DNA from: Chryseobacterium sp. LAM-KRS1
GTDB lineage: Bacteria > Bacteroidota > Bacteroidia > Flavobacteriales > Weeksellaceae
Assembly (NCBI RefSeq): GCF_013184525.1
Contig: NZ_JAAOIZ010000004.1
Span: 124,001 to 188,000 of the forward strand
Direction: 5' to 3'
DNA: 64,000 nucleotides
Part shown: piece after piece, positions 19,417-28,158 of the stretch
Layout: the number at the start of each line of letters is the position of its first letter
Numbering within the stretch: the first letter of the stretch is position 1
Notes under the pieces: model-generated
The model's database searches: none
What the model saw: the letters and a program-made list of their open reading frames with translations, nothing else
What the model was told of the DNA's origin: nothing
Translations under genes and position numbers: made by a program

Positions 19417-20301
19417 ATGGCAGAAATTCTTGACGGACTAAAAGTATCCAAAGAAATAAAAGCAGAAATCAAGACAGAAGTTGAAAAGATTCTTGAAAGC
19501 AAAAGAAGAGCACCTCATTTGGTGGCCATCCTTGTTGGAAACAACGGAGCAAGCAAGGCTTATGTAAATGCTAAAGTAAAGGATTGCGAGGAAGTAGGTT
19601 TTCAATCCAGCCTTATTAAATTCCCGAGTACGGTTTCCGAATCTGAATTACTGGAAAAAATCGATGAGCTGAATAAATCTAAAGCTGTGGATGGATTCAT
19701 CGTTCAGTTACCTTTACCGGATCAGATTGATCAGGAGAAAATCATTAATGCTATTGATCCAAGAAAAGATGTTGATGGATTCCATCCTGAAAATTTCGGG
19801 AAAATGGCATTGGAAATGGATACCTTCTTACCTGCTACCCCTTTTGGAATTTTAACATTATTAGAAAGATATAATATTGAAACTAAAGGTAAAGACTGTG
19901 TAATTATCGGAAGAAGTAAAATCGTAGGGAGACCCATGAGTATTTTGATGGGAAGAAAAGACTTCCCTGGAAATTCTACTGTTACCCTTACACACTCTTA
20001 TACTAAGGACATTGAAGAATATACTAAAAAAGCGGACATTGTCATTACGGCTTTGGGAGATCCTCATTTCTTAAAGGGAGAAATGATTAAAGACGGTGCT
20101 GTAATTGTAGATGTAGGAATTACCAGAGTGGATGATGACTCTCCAAAAGGATATTATCTGGCAGGTGATGTAGATTTTGATAGCTGTGCTGCAAAAGCGA
20201 GCTGGATTACACCTGTTCCCGGAGGAGTTGGTCCCATGACAAGAGCTATGTTGATGAAAAACACCATCATTGCTTATAAAACTTCAGTCTATAACGACTA
20301 A
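19417..20301 (+). CDS. folD: Bifunctional methylenetetrahydrofolate dehydrogenase/cyclohydrolase
   Basis: 294 residues. FolD interconverts 5,10-methylene-, 5,10-methenyl- and 10-formyl-tetrahydrofolate, supplying one-carbon units for purines and formyl-Met-tRNA. Motifs seen: the catalytic Tyr/Lys region AYVNAKVKDCEEVGF, GFIVQLPLPDQID, PATPFGILTLLE, the NADP-binding VIIGRSKIVGRPMSILM, VIVDVGI, and the C-terminal TPVPGGVGPMTRAML. It starts 28 bases after pgi and ends eight bases before the queE ATG, consistent with one transcript. Confidence 0.98.
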   Translation: MAEILDGLKVSKEIKAEIKTEVEKILESKRRAPHLVAILVGNNGASKAYVNAKVKDCEEVGFQSSLIKFPSTVSESELLEKIDELNKSKAVDGFIVQLPLPDQIDQEKIINAIDPRKDVDGFHPENFGKMALEMDTFLPATPFGILTLLERYNIETKGKDCVIIGRSKIVGRPMSILMGRKDFPGNSTVTLTHSYTKDIEEYTKKADIVITALGDPHFLKGEMIKDGAVIVDVGITRVDDDSPKGYYLAGDVDFDSCAAKASWITPVPGGVGPMTRAMLMKNTIIAYKTSVYND

Positions 20302-20308
20302 TTTAAAA

Positions 20309-20938
20309 ATGAATAAAGAAGAAGATATTTTATTAAATGAAGGTAAAATGCTCCCTGTGATGGAGCATTTTTACACTTTACAAGGTGAAGGAGCACACAC
20401 AGGAAAAGCCGCTTATTTTATACGATTGGGTGGCTGCGATGTAGGTTGCCATTGGTGTGATGTAAAGGAAAGCTGGAATCCTGATCTTCACCCATTGATG
20501 AATGCGGAAGAAATTGCAGAAACAGCAGCAAAACATTGTAAAACCATAGTTTTAACCGGTGGTGAACCTTTGATGTGGAATCTGGATATTTTAACCTCCA
20601 AGCTAAAGGGCTTGGGATGTACCATACACATTGAAACTTCGGGGGCTTATCCTGTAAGCGGACAACTGGACTGGATCACCCTTTCTCCAAAGAAAACAGG
20701 TCTTCCAAAAGAAGATGTATATGAGAAAGCCAGTGAACTGAAGGTAATTATTTTCAATAATCACGATTTTGCATTTGCACAGGAGCAAGCTGCTAAGGTT
20801 TCAAAAGATTGTAAGCTGTATCTTCAAAGTGAATGGAGTAAACGTGATGAAATGTACCCGAAAATTACTGATTTTATTTTAGCAAATCCGGAATGGCAGG
20901 CCTCAGTTCAGACGCATAAATATCTTAATATCCCGTAA
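20309..20938 (+). CDS. queE: 7-carboxy-7-deazaguanine synthase (radical SAM)
   Basis: 209 residues from the ATG at 20309. An upstream in-frame ATG inside folD would add 13 residues with no conserved content. QueE converts 6-carboxytetrahydropterin to 7-carboxy-7-deazaguanine in the pathway to queuosine, a wobble-base tRNA modification. The cluster-binding cysteines follow the unusual CX3CX2C spacing of many QueE proteins: Cys43, Cys47 and Cys50 in GGCDVGCHWCD. GEGAHTGKAAYFIRLGG precedes them and TGGEP (SAM contact) is near residue 83. The other queuosine genes are not in this window. Confidence 0.95.
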   Translation: MNKEEDILLNEGKMLPVMEHFYTLQGEGAHTGKAAYFIRLGGCDVGCHWCDVKESWNPDLHPLMNAEEIAETAAKHCKTIVLTGGEPLMWNLDILTSKLKGLGCTIHIETSGAYPVSGQLDWITLSPKKTGLPKEDVYEKASELKVIIFNNHDFAFAQEQAAKVSKDCKLYLQSEWSKRDEMYPKITDFILANPEWQASVQTHKYLNIP

Positions 20939-20981
20939 AAATTACATATCTTAGCTCCTGACATCCCTTATATAGCGATAG

Positions 20982-22352
20982 ATGCAGAGAATTCGATACT
21001 CTAGATATTTAAAATCGATTATCCTTTTGCTTGACCTTTTGGTTATTGCATCTGTTTTTATTTTCTTTTTTTTAAGCAGAAACCGGGATCTTATACACGA
21101 CAAGGATATTTGGTACGAAAATTCGTTCCCCTTGCTTTTGTTGATCTCTTTTTGGATTCTGCTGAGTGGAAGAACCAAAATTTACAATATAAGAAGAAAC
21201 CTTACCTACACAACTTTTATAGAACGTATCGTTACTCATTTTATATTGTTTGTAATTGGTCTTGTATTAATAAGAAAGGTAAGTAATAATAAATTTTTCA
21301 GCTCAGAGCTTTCTTGGTTGTCGCTGTACCTGTTTTCTTTTATATTGATTACAAAATCCATTATTTATTTTGGAATAAAATATCTGAGATCTATAGGAAT
21401 TAACAACAGGAATGTGATGTTTCTAAGTGAGAACAGCTCTACGAATGTTTTGAAAAACATATTGAATGAAAGGAAAGATTTCGGATACAGAATTTTTGAA
21501 TACCCTACTGAAATAATTCAGACCCAAGAGCTTCAGTCCTTCTGGAAGAGCAATGGAATACATACATTATTTCTGCCACTGGAAAATACATTTACCTCTC
21601 AGATGGAGGATGAAATTTTCAGATTAGCTGAAGCAAGCAAGGTGCATATTTCGCTGATCCCTAATATATCTCAGACTGATCTTTTTGCTTACGACCTGGG
21701 ATATGTAGAGACTCAGCCGGTTCTCAATCAGGCAAAGTATCCTTTGGATTATTATTCCAATTACCTTTTAAAAAGATTGTTTGATATCGTTTTTTCACTT
21801 GTGGTTATGATAGTTATCTGCTTGTGGCTATTTCCGATAATTGCAATTTTTATCAAGCTGACGTCAAAAGGGCCTGTTTTTTTCATACAGAAAAGATATG
21901 GTTTTCATGAAGAAGTATTTAGCTGTATAAAATTCAGAACAATGGTGGTGAATGATGAGTCAACAACGAGAACAACATCGGAAAATGACGCAAGGATCAC
22001 AGGGATTGGTAAGTTTCTCAGAAAAACAAGCTTGGATGAGATGCCACAGTTTATTAATGTATTAAGGGGAGAGATGTCAATTGTAGGACCTCGTCCTCAT
22101 ATGCTGGCAGTAGATAATTATTATAAACCCAAAATAGGAAGATATAGTCTTAGAAGTACTGTAAATCCAGGGATTACAGGTCTTGCACAGGTAAACGGGC
22201 TCAGGGGTGATTCCGGGGATGTGGAGGTTGAAATGAAAAAGCGGATACTGGCTGATGCCTTCTATGTAAGAAACTGGAGCTTCATCCTGGATCTTATCAT
22301 CATTTTGAAAACTATTTTACTGGTTTTAGGTGGAGATAAAAACGCAAAATAA
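20982..22352 (+). CDS. Polyprenyl glycosylphosphotransferase (initiating sugar-phosphate transferase)
   Basis: 456 residues in the WcaJ/WbaP-type layout: four N-terminal membrane helices (about 10-115), a CoA-binding-like Rossmann region (about 130-235), another membrane or re-entrant helix near 265-290, and the catalytic bacterial sugar-transferase domain to the end. Catalytic-domain motifs are LLKRLFDIVFSL, GPVFFIQKRYGFHE, CIKFRTMV, LRKTSLDEMPQFINVLRGE, SIVGPRPHM and VNPGITGLAQVNGLRG. It loads a hexose-1-phosphate onto undecaprenyl phosphate to start an exopolysaccharide or O-glycan repeat. No other polysaccharide gene is nearby in this operon, so it may serve a remote locus, possibly the one at the start of the window. 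Confidence 0.93.
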   Translation: MQRIRYSRYLKSIILLLDLLVIASVFIFFFLSRNRDLIHDKDIWYENSFPLLLLISFWILLSGRTKIYNIRRNLTYTTFIERIVTHFILFVIGLVLIRKVSNNKFFSSELSWLSLYLFSFILITKSIIYFGIKYLRSIGINNRNVMFLSENSSTNVLKNILNERKDFGYRIFEYPTEIIQTQELQSFWKSNGIHTLFLPLENTFTSQMEDEIFRLAEASKVHISLIPNISQTDLFAYDLGYVETQPVLNQAKYPLDYYSNYLLKRLFDIVFSLVVMIVICLWLFPIIAIFIKLTSKGPVFFIQKRYGFHEEVFSCIKFRTMVVNDESTTRTTSENDARITGIGKFLRKTSLDEMPQFINVLRGEMSIVGPRPHMLAVDNYYKPKIGRYSLRSTVNPGITGLAQVNGLRGDSGDVEVEMKKRILADAFYVRNWSFILDLIIILKTILLVLGGDKNAK

Positions 22353-22386
22353 AGAATGCTTAATAAAAAAAGTCTAATTTAGCAGA

Positions 22387-23139
22387 ATGTTAAAAAAGTT
22401 TTTCACAGCCGTAGGGGAATACATTATTCTTCTTGGTAAATCTATGCAAAAACCTCAGAAAATGAGGGTTTTCTGGAAGCTGTTCATGAGAGAAATCAAT
22501 GATTTAGGAGTCAACTCATTCGGGTTGGTTATCTTTACATCTATATTCGTGGGAGCGGTAGTTGCCATCCAAATGTTCAACAACTTTGATGCTTCTTCAT
22601 TTCCCATTCCTACTTCGTTCGTGGGATACGCTACAAAAGCAGTACTTGTACTGGAATTTTCACCCACCATTATCAGTTTGATTCTGGCGGGAAAAGTAGG
22701 CTCATATATTGCATCCAGTATAGGTACAATGAGGGTTTCAGAACAAATCGATGCATTGGATATCATGGGAGTTAACTCACCCAATTTTCTGATACTCCCT
22801 AAAATAATTGCGTGTATCATTTTTAACCCGCTTCTTATTGCAATCAGTATTGTGTTTGGTATAGGCGGTGGATATATTGCCGGAATTTTAACAGGAAACT
22901 GGACGGAATCCGATTATATTACGGGGATACAGATGTATATGCCTAATTTATTCGTTTACTATGCATTTATAAAAACGATCGTTTTCGCTTTTGTTATTGC
23001 AACAGTTCCTTCGTACTTCGGTTACTTCGTAAAAGGTGGTTCACTGGAAGTAGGTAGAGCGAGTACACAAGCCGTGGTTTGGACAATGGTATTTATTATC
23101 ATTTCCGAATTAATATTAACCCAATTAATATTAAGCTAA
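22387..23139 (+). CDS. mlaE: MlaE-family ABC transporter permease
   Basis: 250 residues with five to six membrane helices and the MlaE/YrbE signature region: SFGLVIFTSIFVGAVVAIQ, LEFSPTIISLILAGKVGS, and SSIGTMRVSEQIDALDIMGV with the EQxxAL coupling helix. It is the membrane subunit of the MCE phospholipid transporter in the inner membrane. Its stop codon overlaps the ATG of the ATPase gene by one base (TAATG), indicating translational coupling. The MCE substrate-binding protein itself is not in the cluster. A candidate is at 5313-6263. Confidence 0.93.
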   Translation: MLKKFFTAVGEYIILLGKSMQKPQKMRVFWKLFMREINDLGVNSFGLVIFTSIFVGAVVAIQMFNNFDASSFPIPTSFVGYATKAVLVLEFSPTIISLILAGKVGSYIASSIGTMRVSEQIDALDIMGVNSPNFLILPKIIACIIFNPLLIAISIVFGIGGGYIAGILTGNWTESDYITGIQMYMPNLFVYYAFIKTIVFAFVIATVPSYFGYFVKGGSLEVGRASTQAVVWTMVFIIISELILTQLILS

Positions 23140-23954
23140 TGATTGAGGTAAAAAATCTTAAAAAAAGTTTTGATGATGTTGAAGTACTTAAAGGAATTTC
23201 AACTTCTTTTGATAAAGGGAAGGTAAATCTGATTATCGGGCAAAGTGGATCGGGAAAAACAGTATTTCTTAAGAGTTTATTAAATGTATATCAGCCTTCC
23301 TCAGGTGAAATTCTTTTTGATGGTAAAGACATCAATACAATGACCCGTGAAGAAAAGCAGCACCTGCGATCGGAAATCGGAACGGTATTCCAGGGAAGCG
23401 CTTTGTTTGACTCTCTTACAGTGGAGGAAAACATTATGTTTCCTCTTGATATGTTTACCAATTTAAGTTTCAGGGAAAAGAAAAAAAGAGTTTTTGAAGT
23501 TATTGGAAGAGTACATCTCGATAAAGCCAACAAAAAATTTCCATCCGAAATTTCCGGAGGAATGCAAAAACGGGTGGCCATTGCAAGAGCCATTGTGAAC
23601 AATCCTAAATACTTGTTTTGTGATGAGCCAAATTCAGGACTGGATCCCTATACATCCAATGTAATAGATGATCTACTTCTCGAAATAACAAAAGAATATA
23701 ACACAACAACGATCATTAATACACACGATATGAACTCCGTAATGACGATAGGTGAAAAGATTGTCTATCTGAGATTAGGAATCAAAGAGTGGGAAGGAAA
23801 TAAAGACATTCTGATTACAGCAGGCAATAAAAATCTTATTGACTTCGTTTATTCTTCAGAGCTATTTAAAGAATTGAGAGTGTATTTACTTGAAAATAAT
23901 AAAACTATTGATAATACGATCACAAAACTAGACGAAAATGAAACAAATATTTAG
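23139..23954 (+). CDS. mlaF: MlaF-type ABC transporter ATPase
   Basis: 271 residues from the ATG that overlaps the mlaE stop. A longer reading starting at 23079 would lie inside mlaE and is not credible. Walker A GQSGSGKT is at residues 34-41, the signature ISGGMQKRVAIARA near 137, Walker B FCDEPNSGLDPY near 159, and the switch histidine in INTHDMNSV. The C-terminal 40 residues extend beyond the core nucleotide-binding domain, as in MlaF. It powers lipid movement by MlaE and an MCE protein. The last 17 bases overlap the start of the beta-barrel gene. Confidence 0.94.
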   Translation: MIEVKNLKKSFDDVEVLKGISTSFDKGKVNLIIGQSGSGKTVFLKSLLNVYQPSSGEILFDGKDINTMTREEKQHLRSEIGTVFQGSALFDSLTVEENIMFPLDMFTNLSFREKKKRVFEVIGRVHLDKANKKFPSEISGGMQKRVAIARAIVNNPKYLFCDEPNSGLDPYTSNVIDDLLLEITKEYNTTTIINTHDMNSVMTIGEKIVYLRLGIKEWEGNKDILITAGNKNLIDFVYSSELFKELRVYLLENNKTIDNTITKLDENETNI

Positions 23955-24555
23955 TATAGCGCTATTAAGCCTTTCGATGTTTGCTTCTGCACAGATTTCT
24001 CTTGCAGGTAAGGCAAACTTAATTTTTCCAACAGGATCTCCATCGTGGAAAAATATCTCCAATACGGCAAGTGCGGCAATAGACAATAAGGGAAAGAATA
24101 ATGTAGGATTTAATATTGGACTTTCATTAAAAGCTAACCTTCCGATGGCATTTTTCCTGATGCCGGAATTGTATTACACCACCTTTAAAAATGAATTCAC
24201 GGATCCTGTTTCCAATACTACATTCGATGTTAAAAACAACCGTATCGATTTACCGGTACTTGTAGGTCATAAAGTATTAGGGGATATGCTGGGTGTATTC
24301 ATTGGACCTGTTGCCAGCTATAACCTGGCTAAGGAGGATACATTTAATGATTTTAAAGAAAATGCAAGAGATAATTTTACTGTAGGATACCAGTTCGGAG
24401 CTCAGCTTGAAATTAAAAAACTTCTTATCAACGCAAGATATGAAGGTGCATTTAGTAAAGATCAAAGAAATTTTGTAAACAGAGTATCTGGTGAAGAAAT
24501 CAGATATGATAATCGCCCTAATCTCTTTATGGTAGGTTTGGGTTATAAATTTTAA
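23938..24555 (+). CDS. Outer-membrane beta-barrel (porin family) protein coupled to mlaEF
   Basis: 205 residues. A signal peptide (about 1-18, MKQIFSIALLSLSMFASAQ) is followed by alternating polar and hydrophobic strands, ending LFMVGLGYKF with the terminal Phe of outer-membrane barrels. Internal strands such as FNIGLSLKANLPMAFFLMPELYY and FTVGYQFGAQLEIKKLLINARYE fit the OmpW/PorT-like outer-membrane family. The start codon lies within the mlaF end, so the barrel is translationally coupled to the lipid ABC transporter. That suggests, but does not prove, an outer-membrane role in lipid trafficking. A terminator follows. Confidence 0.85.
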   Translation: MKQIFSIALLSLSMFASAQISLAGKANLIFPTGSPSWKNISNTASAAIDNKGKNNVGFNIGLSLKANLPMAFFLMPELYYTTFKNEFTDPVSNTTFDVKNNRIDLPVLVGHKVLGDMLGVFIGPVASYNLAKEDTFNDFKENARDNFTVGYQFGAQLEIKKLLINARYEGAFSKDQRNFVNRVSGEEIRYDNRPNLFMVGLGYKF

Positions 24556-24579
24556 CCGAAAGAAAATAACAACTATTAA

Positions 24580-24612
24580 AAAATCCTCAGGTATTATACC
24601 TGAGGATTTTTA
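24580..24612. terminator. Bidirectional terminator, end of the pgi-mlaEF strand run
   Basis: Arms AAAATCCTCAGGTA and TACCTGAGGATTTT with a short TT centre, flanked by A and T runs. It serves the barrel gene on plus and the small membrane protein on minus, and overlaps the latter's last codons. Confidence 0.85.
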
Positions 24613-24905
24613 TTTTGGTTCTCTAATTCTGTTTGTCGTTTTGCAATTTCCACAGCGTGTTTTTCCAACTCTTCTTTCTCTTTCTGCAGCTGCTTAAATT
24701 CCCTTCTTCTTTGCTCTTCTTTAATAGCAGATCCTTTACTCAGATAGCCTACCATTCCACCTATGATAAGCCCGATCCCGATTCCCCCCATAATTCCCAT
24801 AATATGAGAAAGCTTGATCTGTTCAACAGCAAAGTCTGTTGTTAAATAAAAAAGTAAAGCTGATACTGCTAAAAGTATAAGGCCTGTAATTGATATACTT
24901 TTCAT
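24594..24905 (-). CDS. Small membrane protein with C-terminal coiled coil
   Basis: 103 residues. Two hydrophobic helices (about 6-24 and 35-55, the latter GIMGGIGIGLIIGGMVGYL, glycine-rich) are followed by a charged segment rich in Glu, Lys, Arg and Gln (about 62-98) that should form a cytoplasmic coiled coil. I recognise no family. The ATG at 24905 gives a standard first helix. It is monocistronic, facing the mlaEF operon and sharing its terminator. Confidence 0.7.
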   Translation of the reverse strand: MKSISITGLILLAVSALLFYLTTDFAVEQIKLSHIMGIMGGIGIGLIIGGMVGYLSKGSAIKEEQRRREFKQLQKEKEELEKHAVEIAKRQTELENQNKNPQV

Positions 24906-24970
24906 AATGTTGTGTTTTTGGTGATTTAGTCTTTACTAATGTAGTGAAATTTTAGCAAAGCTGAATTTGA

Positions 24971-25777
24971 TTAAATTTTCCCACCTGCATTTTTATAATA
25001 TTCCAATGCTTTTGGTAAATCTTTTTGAATATCTGATATTCTCGTTCCCGGACTTGGGTGAGTAGAAAGAAACTCAGGCTGTCTGCTTCCAGAAGATGCA
25101 GCTTCCATTCTGTTCCAGAAAGGAATTGCCTCCCTTGGATCATATCCGGCCATAGACATCAGATACAATCCCATCTGATCAGCTTCCGACTCCTGATTTC
25201 TTCCATATTTTAACAAAGCTACCTGCGAACCAATCGGATATACTTTCTGAAAAATATTAGCCCATTGGGAATTAGAAATAGTTCCGCCTAATATAGTCCC
25301 GCCGTATTGCGCTACCATTGCCTGGGAAATTCTTTCATTTCCATGTCCTGCCAAAGCATGAGAAACCTCATGGCCTAAAACTACTGCCAGTCCGTTATCA
25401 TTTTTAGTTACCGGTAATATTCCTGTATATACAGCTACCTTTCCACCAGGCATACACCAGGCGTTTAATTCATTACTCTGAAGAAGGTTAAACTCCCAGC
25501 TATAATTTGCCAGATCTGCAGATCTTCCAATACTTTGATAGTATCTTTCAGCAGCTCCTTTTATTCTTGTTCCTACATTTACCACTCTTTTAGCATCTGC
25601 CGTCCCTGATATAATCTTTGATTTGGACAATGTTGTTCTATACTCCTGAGATGACATCGTTAATATTTCAGAATTATTTGCCAACTGCAACGAAGATCTA
25701 CCCGTAATAGGGTTCGTGGTACAAGCTACAACTGATAAAGCAATTGCTCCTATTCCTAATAGATAAGTTAATTTCAT
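24971..25777 (-). CDS. M48-family metallopeptidase lipoprotein (BepA/LoiP-like)
   Basis: 268 residues. The signal peptide ends in a lipobox (SVVAC, Cys at residue 19), so it is a periplasm-facing lipoprotein. The zinc motif is LGHEVSHALAGHG (HEXXH) near residue 137, and the third ligand glutamate is in NQESEADQMGLYLM. The CMPGGKVAVYTGILPV strand is a conserved M48C feature. Proteins of this group (LoiP, BepA) degrade or help assemble outer-membrane proteins. It is a single-gene unit, divergent from the DUF4251 lipoprotein gene. Confidence 0.93.
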   Translation of the reverse strand: MKLTYLLGIGAIALSVVACTTNPITGRSSLQLANNSEILTMSSQEYRTTLSKSKIISGTADAKRVVNVGTRIKGAAERYYQSIGRSADLANYSWEFNLLQSNELNAWCMPGGKVAVYTGILPVTKNDNGLAVVLGHEVSHALAGHGNERISQAMVAQYGGTILGGTISNSQWANIFQKVYPIGSQVALLKYGRNQESEADQMGLYLMSMAGYDPREAIPFWNRMEAASSGSRQPEFLSTHPSPGTRISDIQKDLPKALEYYKNAGGKI

Positions 25778-25836
25778 AGTTTAAGTGTTAATAATTCAAC
25801 TTTAACAATTATTATTCCAAAAAGTTTTACAACCTA

Positions 25837-25844
25837 TATATTTG
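25837..25844 (+). promoter_or_regulatory. -7 box (TATATTTG) for the DUF4251 gene
   Basis: TATATTTG lies 39 bases upstream of the ATG at 25884, giving a leader of about 35 bases. It supports that start over the in-frame ATG at 25842, which overlaps the box. Confidence 0.55.
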
Positions 25845-25883
25845 CATACATTTTGCTATTTAAATTTAATAATTATTAAGGTC

Positions 25884-26423
25884 ATGAAAAAATATATTTC
25901 ACTTATATATATTTTGGGATTTATCTTCTTTTTTCAAAGTTGTTCTTCACAAAATACCGGCGATTCTAAAACTACGGATTTGCTGATTAATTCGCAGGAA
26001 TTTACGTTCCACGCAGAACGCGCAAACCCTACCAACTATGATGTCATCAACATTATGAATTCTATGCCCAACTCAACATCGACAAGAATTCTTCAGCTTA
26101 ACGGCAACTACACGGTAGAACTGAGAAAAAACAAGTTAGAAGTTACCCTTCCTTATTTCGGAAGACTATTTAATCCTACTTATGGTAATACCAGCGGCAA
26201 CAGCTACAGGTTCACTTCGAAAGATTATACGGTCAATAAATCACAGAATAAAAAAGGAAACTGGATTGTAAGAGTTAAGCCTAATGATGTAAACAATGTA
26301 GACGAGATCATTATTGAGGTTTATAAAAACGGAAAAGCATTTACTTCTGTACGAAGTAATGACAGGCAGCCTATATCATATGATGGATTTGTTTCTAAGA
26401 ACGAGCCTGAATCTGCTCCTTAA
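25884..26423 (+). CDS. DUF4251 domain lipoprotein
   Basis: 179 residues from 25884, where a lipoprotein signal peptide is produced (lipobox FFQSC, Cys at residue 20). The upstream ATG would start inside the promoter box. The mature part is one DUF4251 domain: a FTFHAERANP opening strand, VELRKNKLEVTLPYFGRLF, and SYRFTSKDYTVNKSQNKKGNWIV. DUF4251 proteins are small periplasmic or outer-membrane lipoproteins of unknown role, confined largely to Bacteroidota. The 3' end overlaps the meaB stop region by four bases in convergent orientation. Confidence 0.88.
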   Translation: MKKYISLIYILGFIFFFQSCSSQNTGDSKTTDLLINSQEFTFHAERANPTNYDVINIMNSMPNSTSTRILQLNGNYTVELRKNKLEVTLPYFGRLFNPTYGNTSGNSYRFTSKDYTVNKSQNKKGNWIVRVKPNDVNNVDEIIIEVYKNGKAFTSVRSNDRQPISYDGFVSKNEPESAP

Positions 26424-27415
26424 TTTTCACGAGTCCCGTTAGATAAAAATCTTTCTACAAACAATTTAGCTTCAGTACTTGGGTTGGAAACCATTGCTGA
26501 AGCATTTTTTTTATGATACAAATAAGCTTCTTCTACGGAATCACTCTTCTTCATCATGGATAAAATATATTCCTGAACCCAATATTCAAACCGCTTTTCT
26601 GCCTGTTGAATTCTGATTTCATCAAATGTTCCGGCCTTCTTTTTAAGATCAATAAATTCAGCTATTGTACCGTAGATTTCATCCAGGCCTGCATTATGAA
26701 GTGCAGAACCCAATAAAATAGGAACTTTCCAGCCTTTTTCTTTTGGGGGAATAAAATCAAGCGCCCTTTTTAATTCAAGTTTGGTGGTTTTTGCTTTTTG
26801 TAAATTACTTTCGTCAACTTTGTTAATAAAAATAATATCTACCATCTCCATGATCCCTCTTTTGATCCCCTGAAGCTCATCTCCTCCTCCAATAATCTTA
26901 AGAAACAGGAATACGTCTGTAATATCGGCAACCAGAACTTCAGATTGTCCTACCCCTACAGTTTCAATAAGGATATAATCATATCCTGCAGCTTCACAGA
27001 TCATCATGGTTTCAAAGGTTGTATTGGCAACACCTCCTAAAAATCCGGAACTCGGGGAAGGCCTGATAAAAGCGTTTTCTTCTTTTGCCAGCTCTTCCAT
27101 CCTTGTTTTATCTCCAAGAATGCTTCCTTTGTTAATTGCCGAGCTCGGATCAATAGCAAGAACTGCCACTTTTTTATCATGAGCAATAGCCAGTCGTCCA
27201 AAATTTTCAATGAAAGTAGATTTTCCTGCCCCCGGAACTCCAGTAATTCCGATCCGTATGGAATTTCCCGTAAATGGCATAATTGCCTTCAGTAATTCGT
27301 CTGCCTGGAGGCGATGTTCGGCTTTTTTGCTTTCAACTAAAGTAATAGCTTTTGCGATCAGACGTTTATTTCCTGATCGTATTCCTTCTACCAAGTCTTC
27401 TGTTGAAAATTTCAT
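26420..27415 (-). CDS. meaB: Methylmalonyl-CoA mutase-associated GTPase MeaB
   Basis: 331 residues. MeaB is a G3E-class GTPase that gates loading of adenosylcobalamin into methylmalonyl-CoA mutase and protects the enzyme from inactivation. Walker A GVPGAGKST is at residues 59-67. DPSSAINKGSILGDKTRM contains the switch and magnesium aspartate, ETVGVGQSEV follows, and FINKVDESNLQKA holds the NKxD base-specificity motif. The mutase it serves is probably the one encoded at 36306-38429, about 9 kb away. No cobalamin riboswitch is visible upstream. Confidence 0.96.
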   Translation of the reverse strand: MKFSTEDLVEGIRSGNKRLIAKAITLVESKKAEHRLQADELLKAIMPFTGNSIRIGITGVPGAGKSTFIENFGRLAIAHDKKVAVLAIDPSSAINKGSILGDKTRMEELAKEENAFIRPSPSSGFLGGVANTTFETMMICEAAGYDYILIETVGVGQSEVLVADITDVFLFLKIIGGGDELQGIKRGIMEMVDIIFINKVDESNLQKAKTTKLELKRALDFIPPKEKGWKVPILLGSALHNAGLDEIYGTIAEFIDLKKKAGTFDEIRIQQAEKRFEYWVQEYILSMMKKSDSVEEAYLYHKKNASAMVSNPSTEAKLFVERFLSNGTREN

Positions 27416-27525
27416 TAGGTCAAAAATATAAAAATAAGCATCAAACTACCTCATAAAGCTCTTTTAATTTTATTTCTTCTAAATTAAAACTACACCTGAT
27501 TTTATCAATAGCATAAGGAATTTGC

Positions 27526-27533
27526 TACATTTG
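27526..27533 (+). promoter_or_regulatory. -7 box (TACATTTG) for the twin cytochrome genes
   Basis: TACATTTG matches TAnnTTTG, 23 bases before the ATG at 27557. Confidence 0.5.
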
Positions 27534-27556
27534 TTATCAATCAAATATAAGAAACA

Positions 27557-27850
27557 ATGAAAAAAATAATCGCTATAGCATTTTTTACTGCTGTTCTGAT
27601 ATCATCATGCACCTCAAAATCATCAACAGCAACTTCAGCTATAGGCCCTGCAGTATCTACTGCTGAACAAATCGCTCAGGGAAAGACCATTTTTGAAAGC
27701 TCTTGTACCAGATGTCATAAACTACCGGATCCCACATCACATAATCCGGTTCAATGGGTAGGAATTATGAACTCTATGGCTCCAAAAGCGAAACTCACTG
27801 ACGAGCAGCATCAATGGGTATATGATTATATTGTTTCTGTAAAAAAATAA
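27557..27850 (+). CDS. Mono-heme c-type cytochrome lipoprotein (copy 1)
   Basis: 97 residues. The signal peptide ends in a lipobox (LISSC, Cys18), so the protein is lipid-anchored outside the inner membrane. After a Ser/Thr/Ala-rich linker comes a minimal class I cytochrome c domain: heme-binding C50-T-R-C53-H54, then Met71 or Met74 in IMNSMAPKAKL as the likely sixth iron ligand, and a C-terminal helix. It probably acts as a small electron carrier. The next gene is a close copy, 20 bases downstream. Their pairing suggests tandem duplication. Confidence 0.88.
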   Translation: MKKIIAIAFFTAVLISSCTSKSSTATSAIGPAVSTAEQIAQGKTIFESSCTRCHKLPDPTSHNPVQWVGIMNSMAPKAKLTDEQHQWVYDYIVSVKK

Positions 27851-27870
27851 TCACATCTAAAAATATTACA

Positions 27871-28158
27871 ATGAAAAAGTTAGTTTTAAGTATTGTTTTA
27901 GGATCTGCATTTATGGTTTCGTGCGGACCGAAAAGTGTAGCGGTAACAGGACCGAAGTATACAGCTTCTGAACAACTGACTCAGGGAAAAACCATTTTTG
28001 AAAATTCCTGCAACAAATGCCATCAATTACCGGATCCTGCAAAACACGACGACCAGGGATGGATCAAAACGTTAAGCAGAATGGCTCCAAAAGCTAAACT
28101 GACTGATGATCAGCATCAAATGGTGTATGATTATCTGATTTCTGTAAATAAAAAATAA
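27871..28158 (+). CDS. Mono-heme c-type cytochrome lipoprotein (copy 2)
   Basis: 95 residues, paralogous to the preceding gene. Lipobox MVSC (Cys18), linker, then heme motif C47-N-K-C50-H51 and a RMAPKAKLTDDQHQMVYDY tail that is nearly the same as in copy 1. The two differ mostly in the signal peptide, the linker and the stretch after the heme motif. Expected location is the periplasmic face of a membrane, carrying electrons between partners not encoded here. A terminator lies directly at the stop codon. Confidence 0.88.
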   Translation: MKKLVLSIVLGSAFMVSCGPKSVAVTGPKYTASEQLTQGKTIFENSCNKCHQLPDPAKHDDQGWIKTLSRMAPKAKLTDDQHQMVYDYLISVNKK

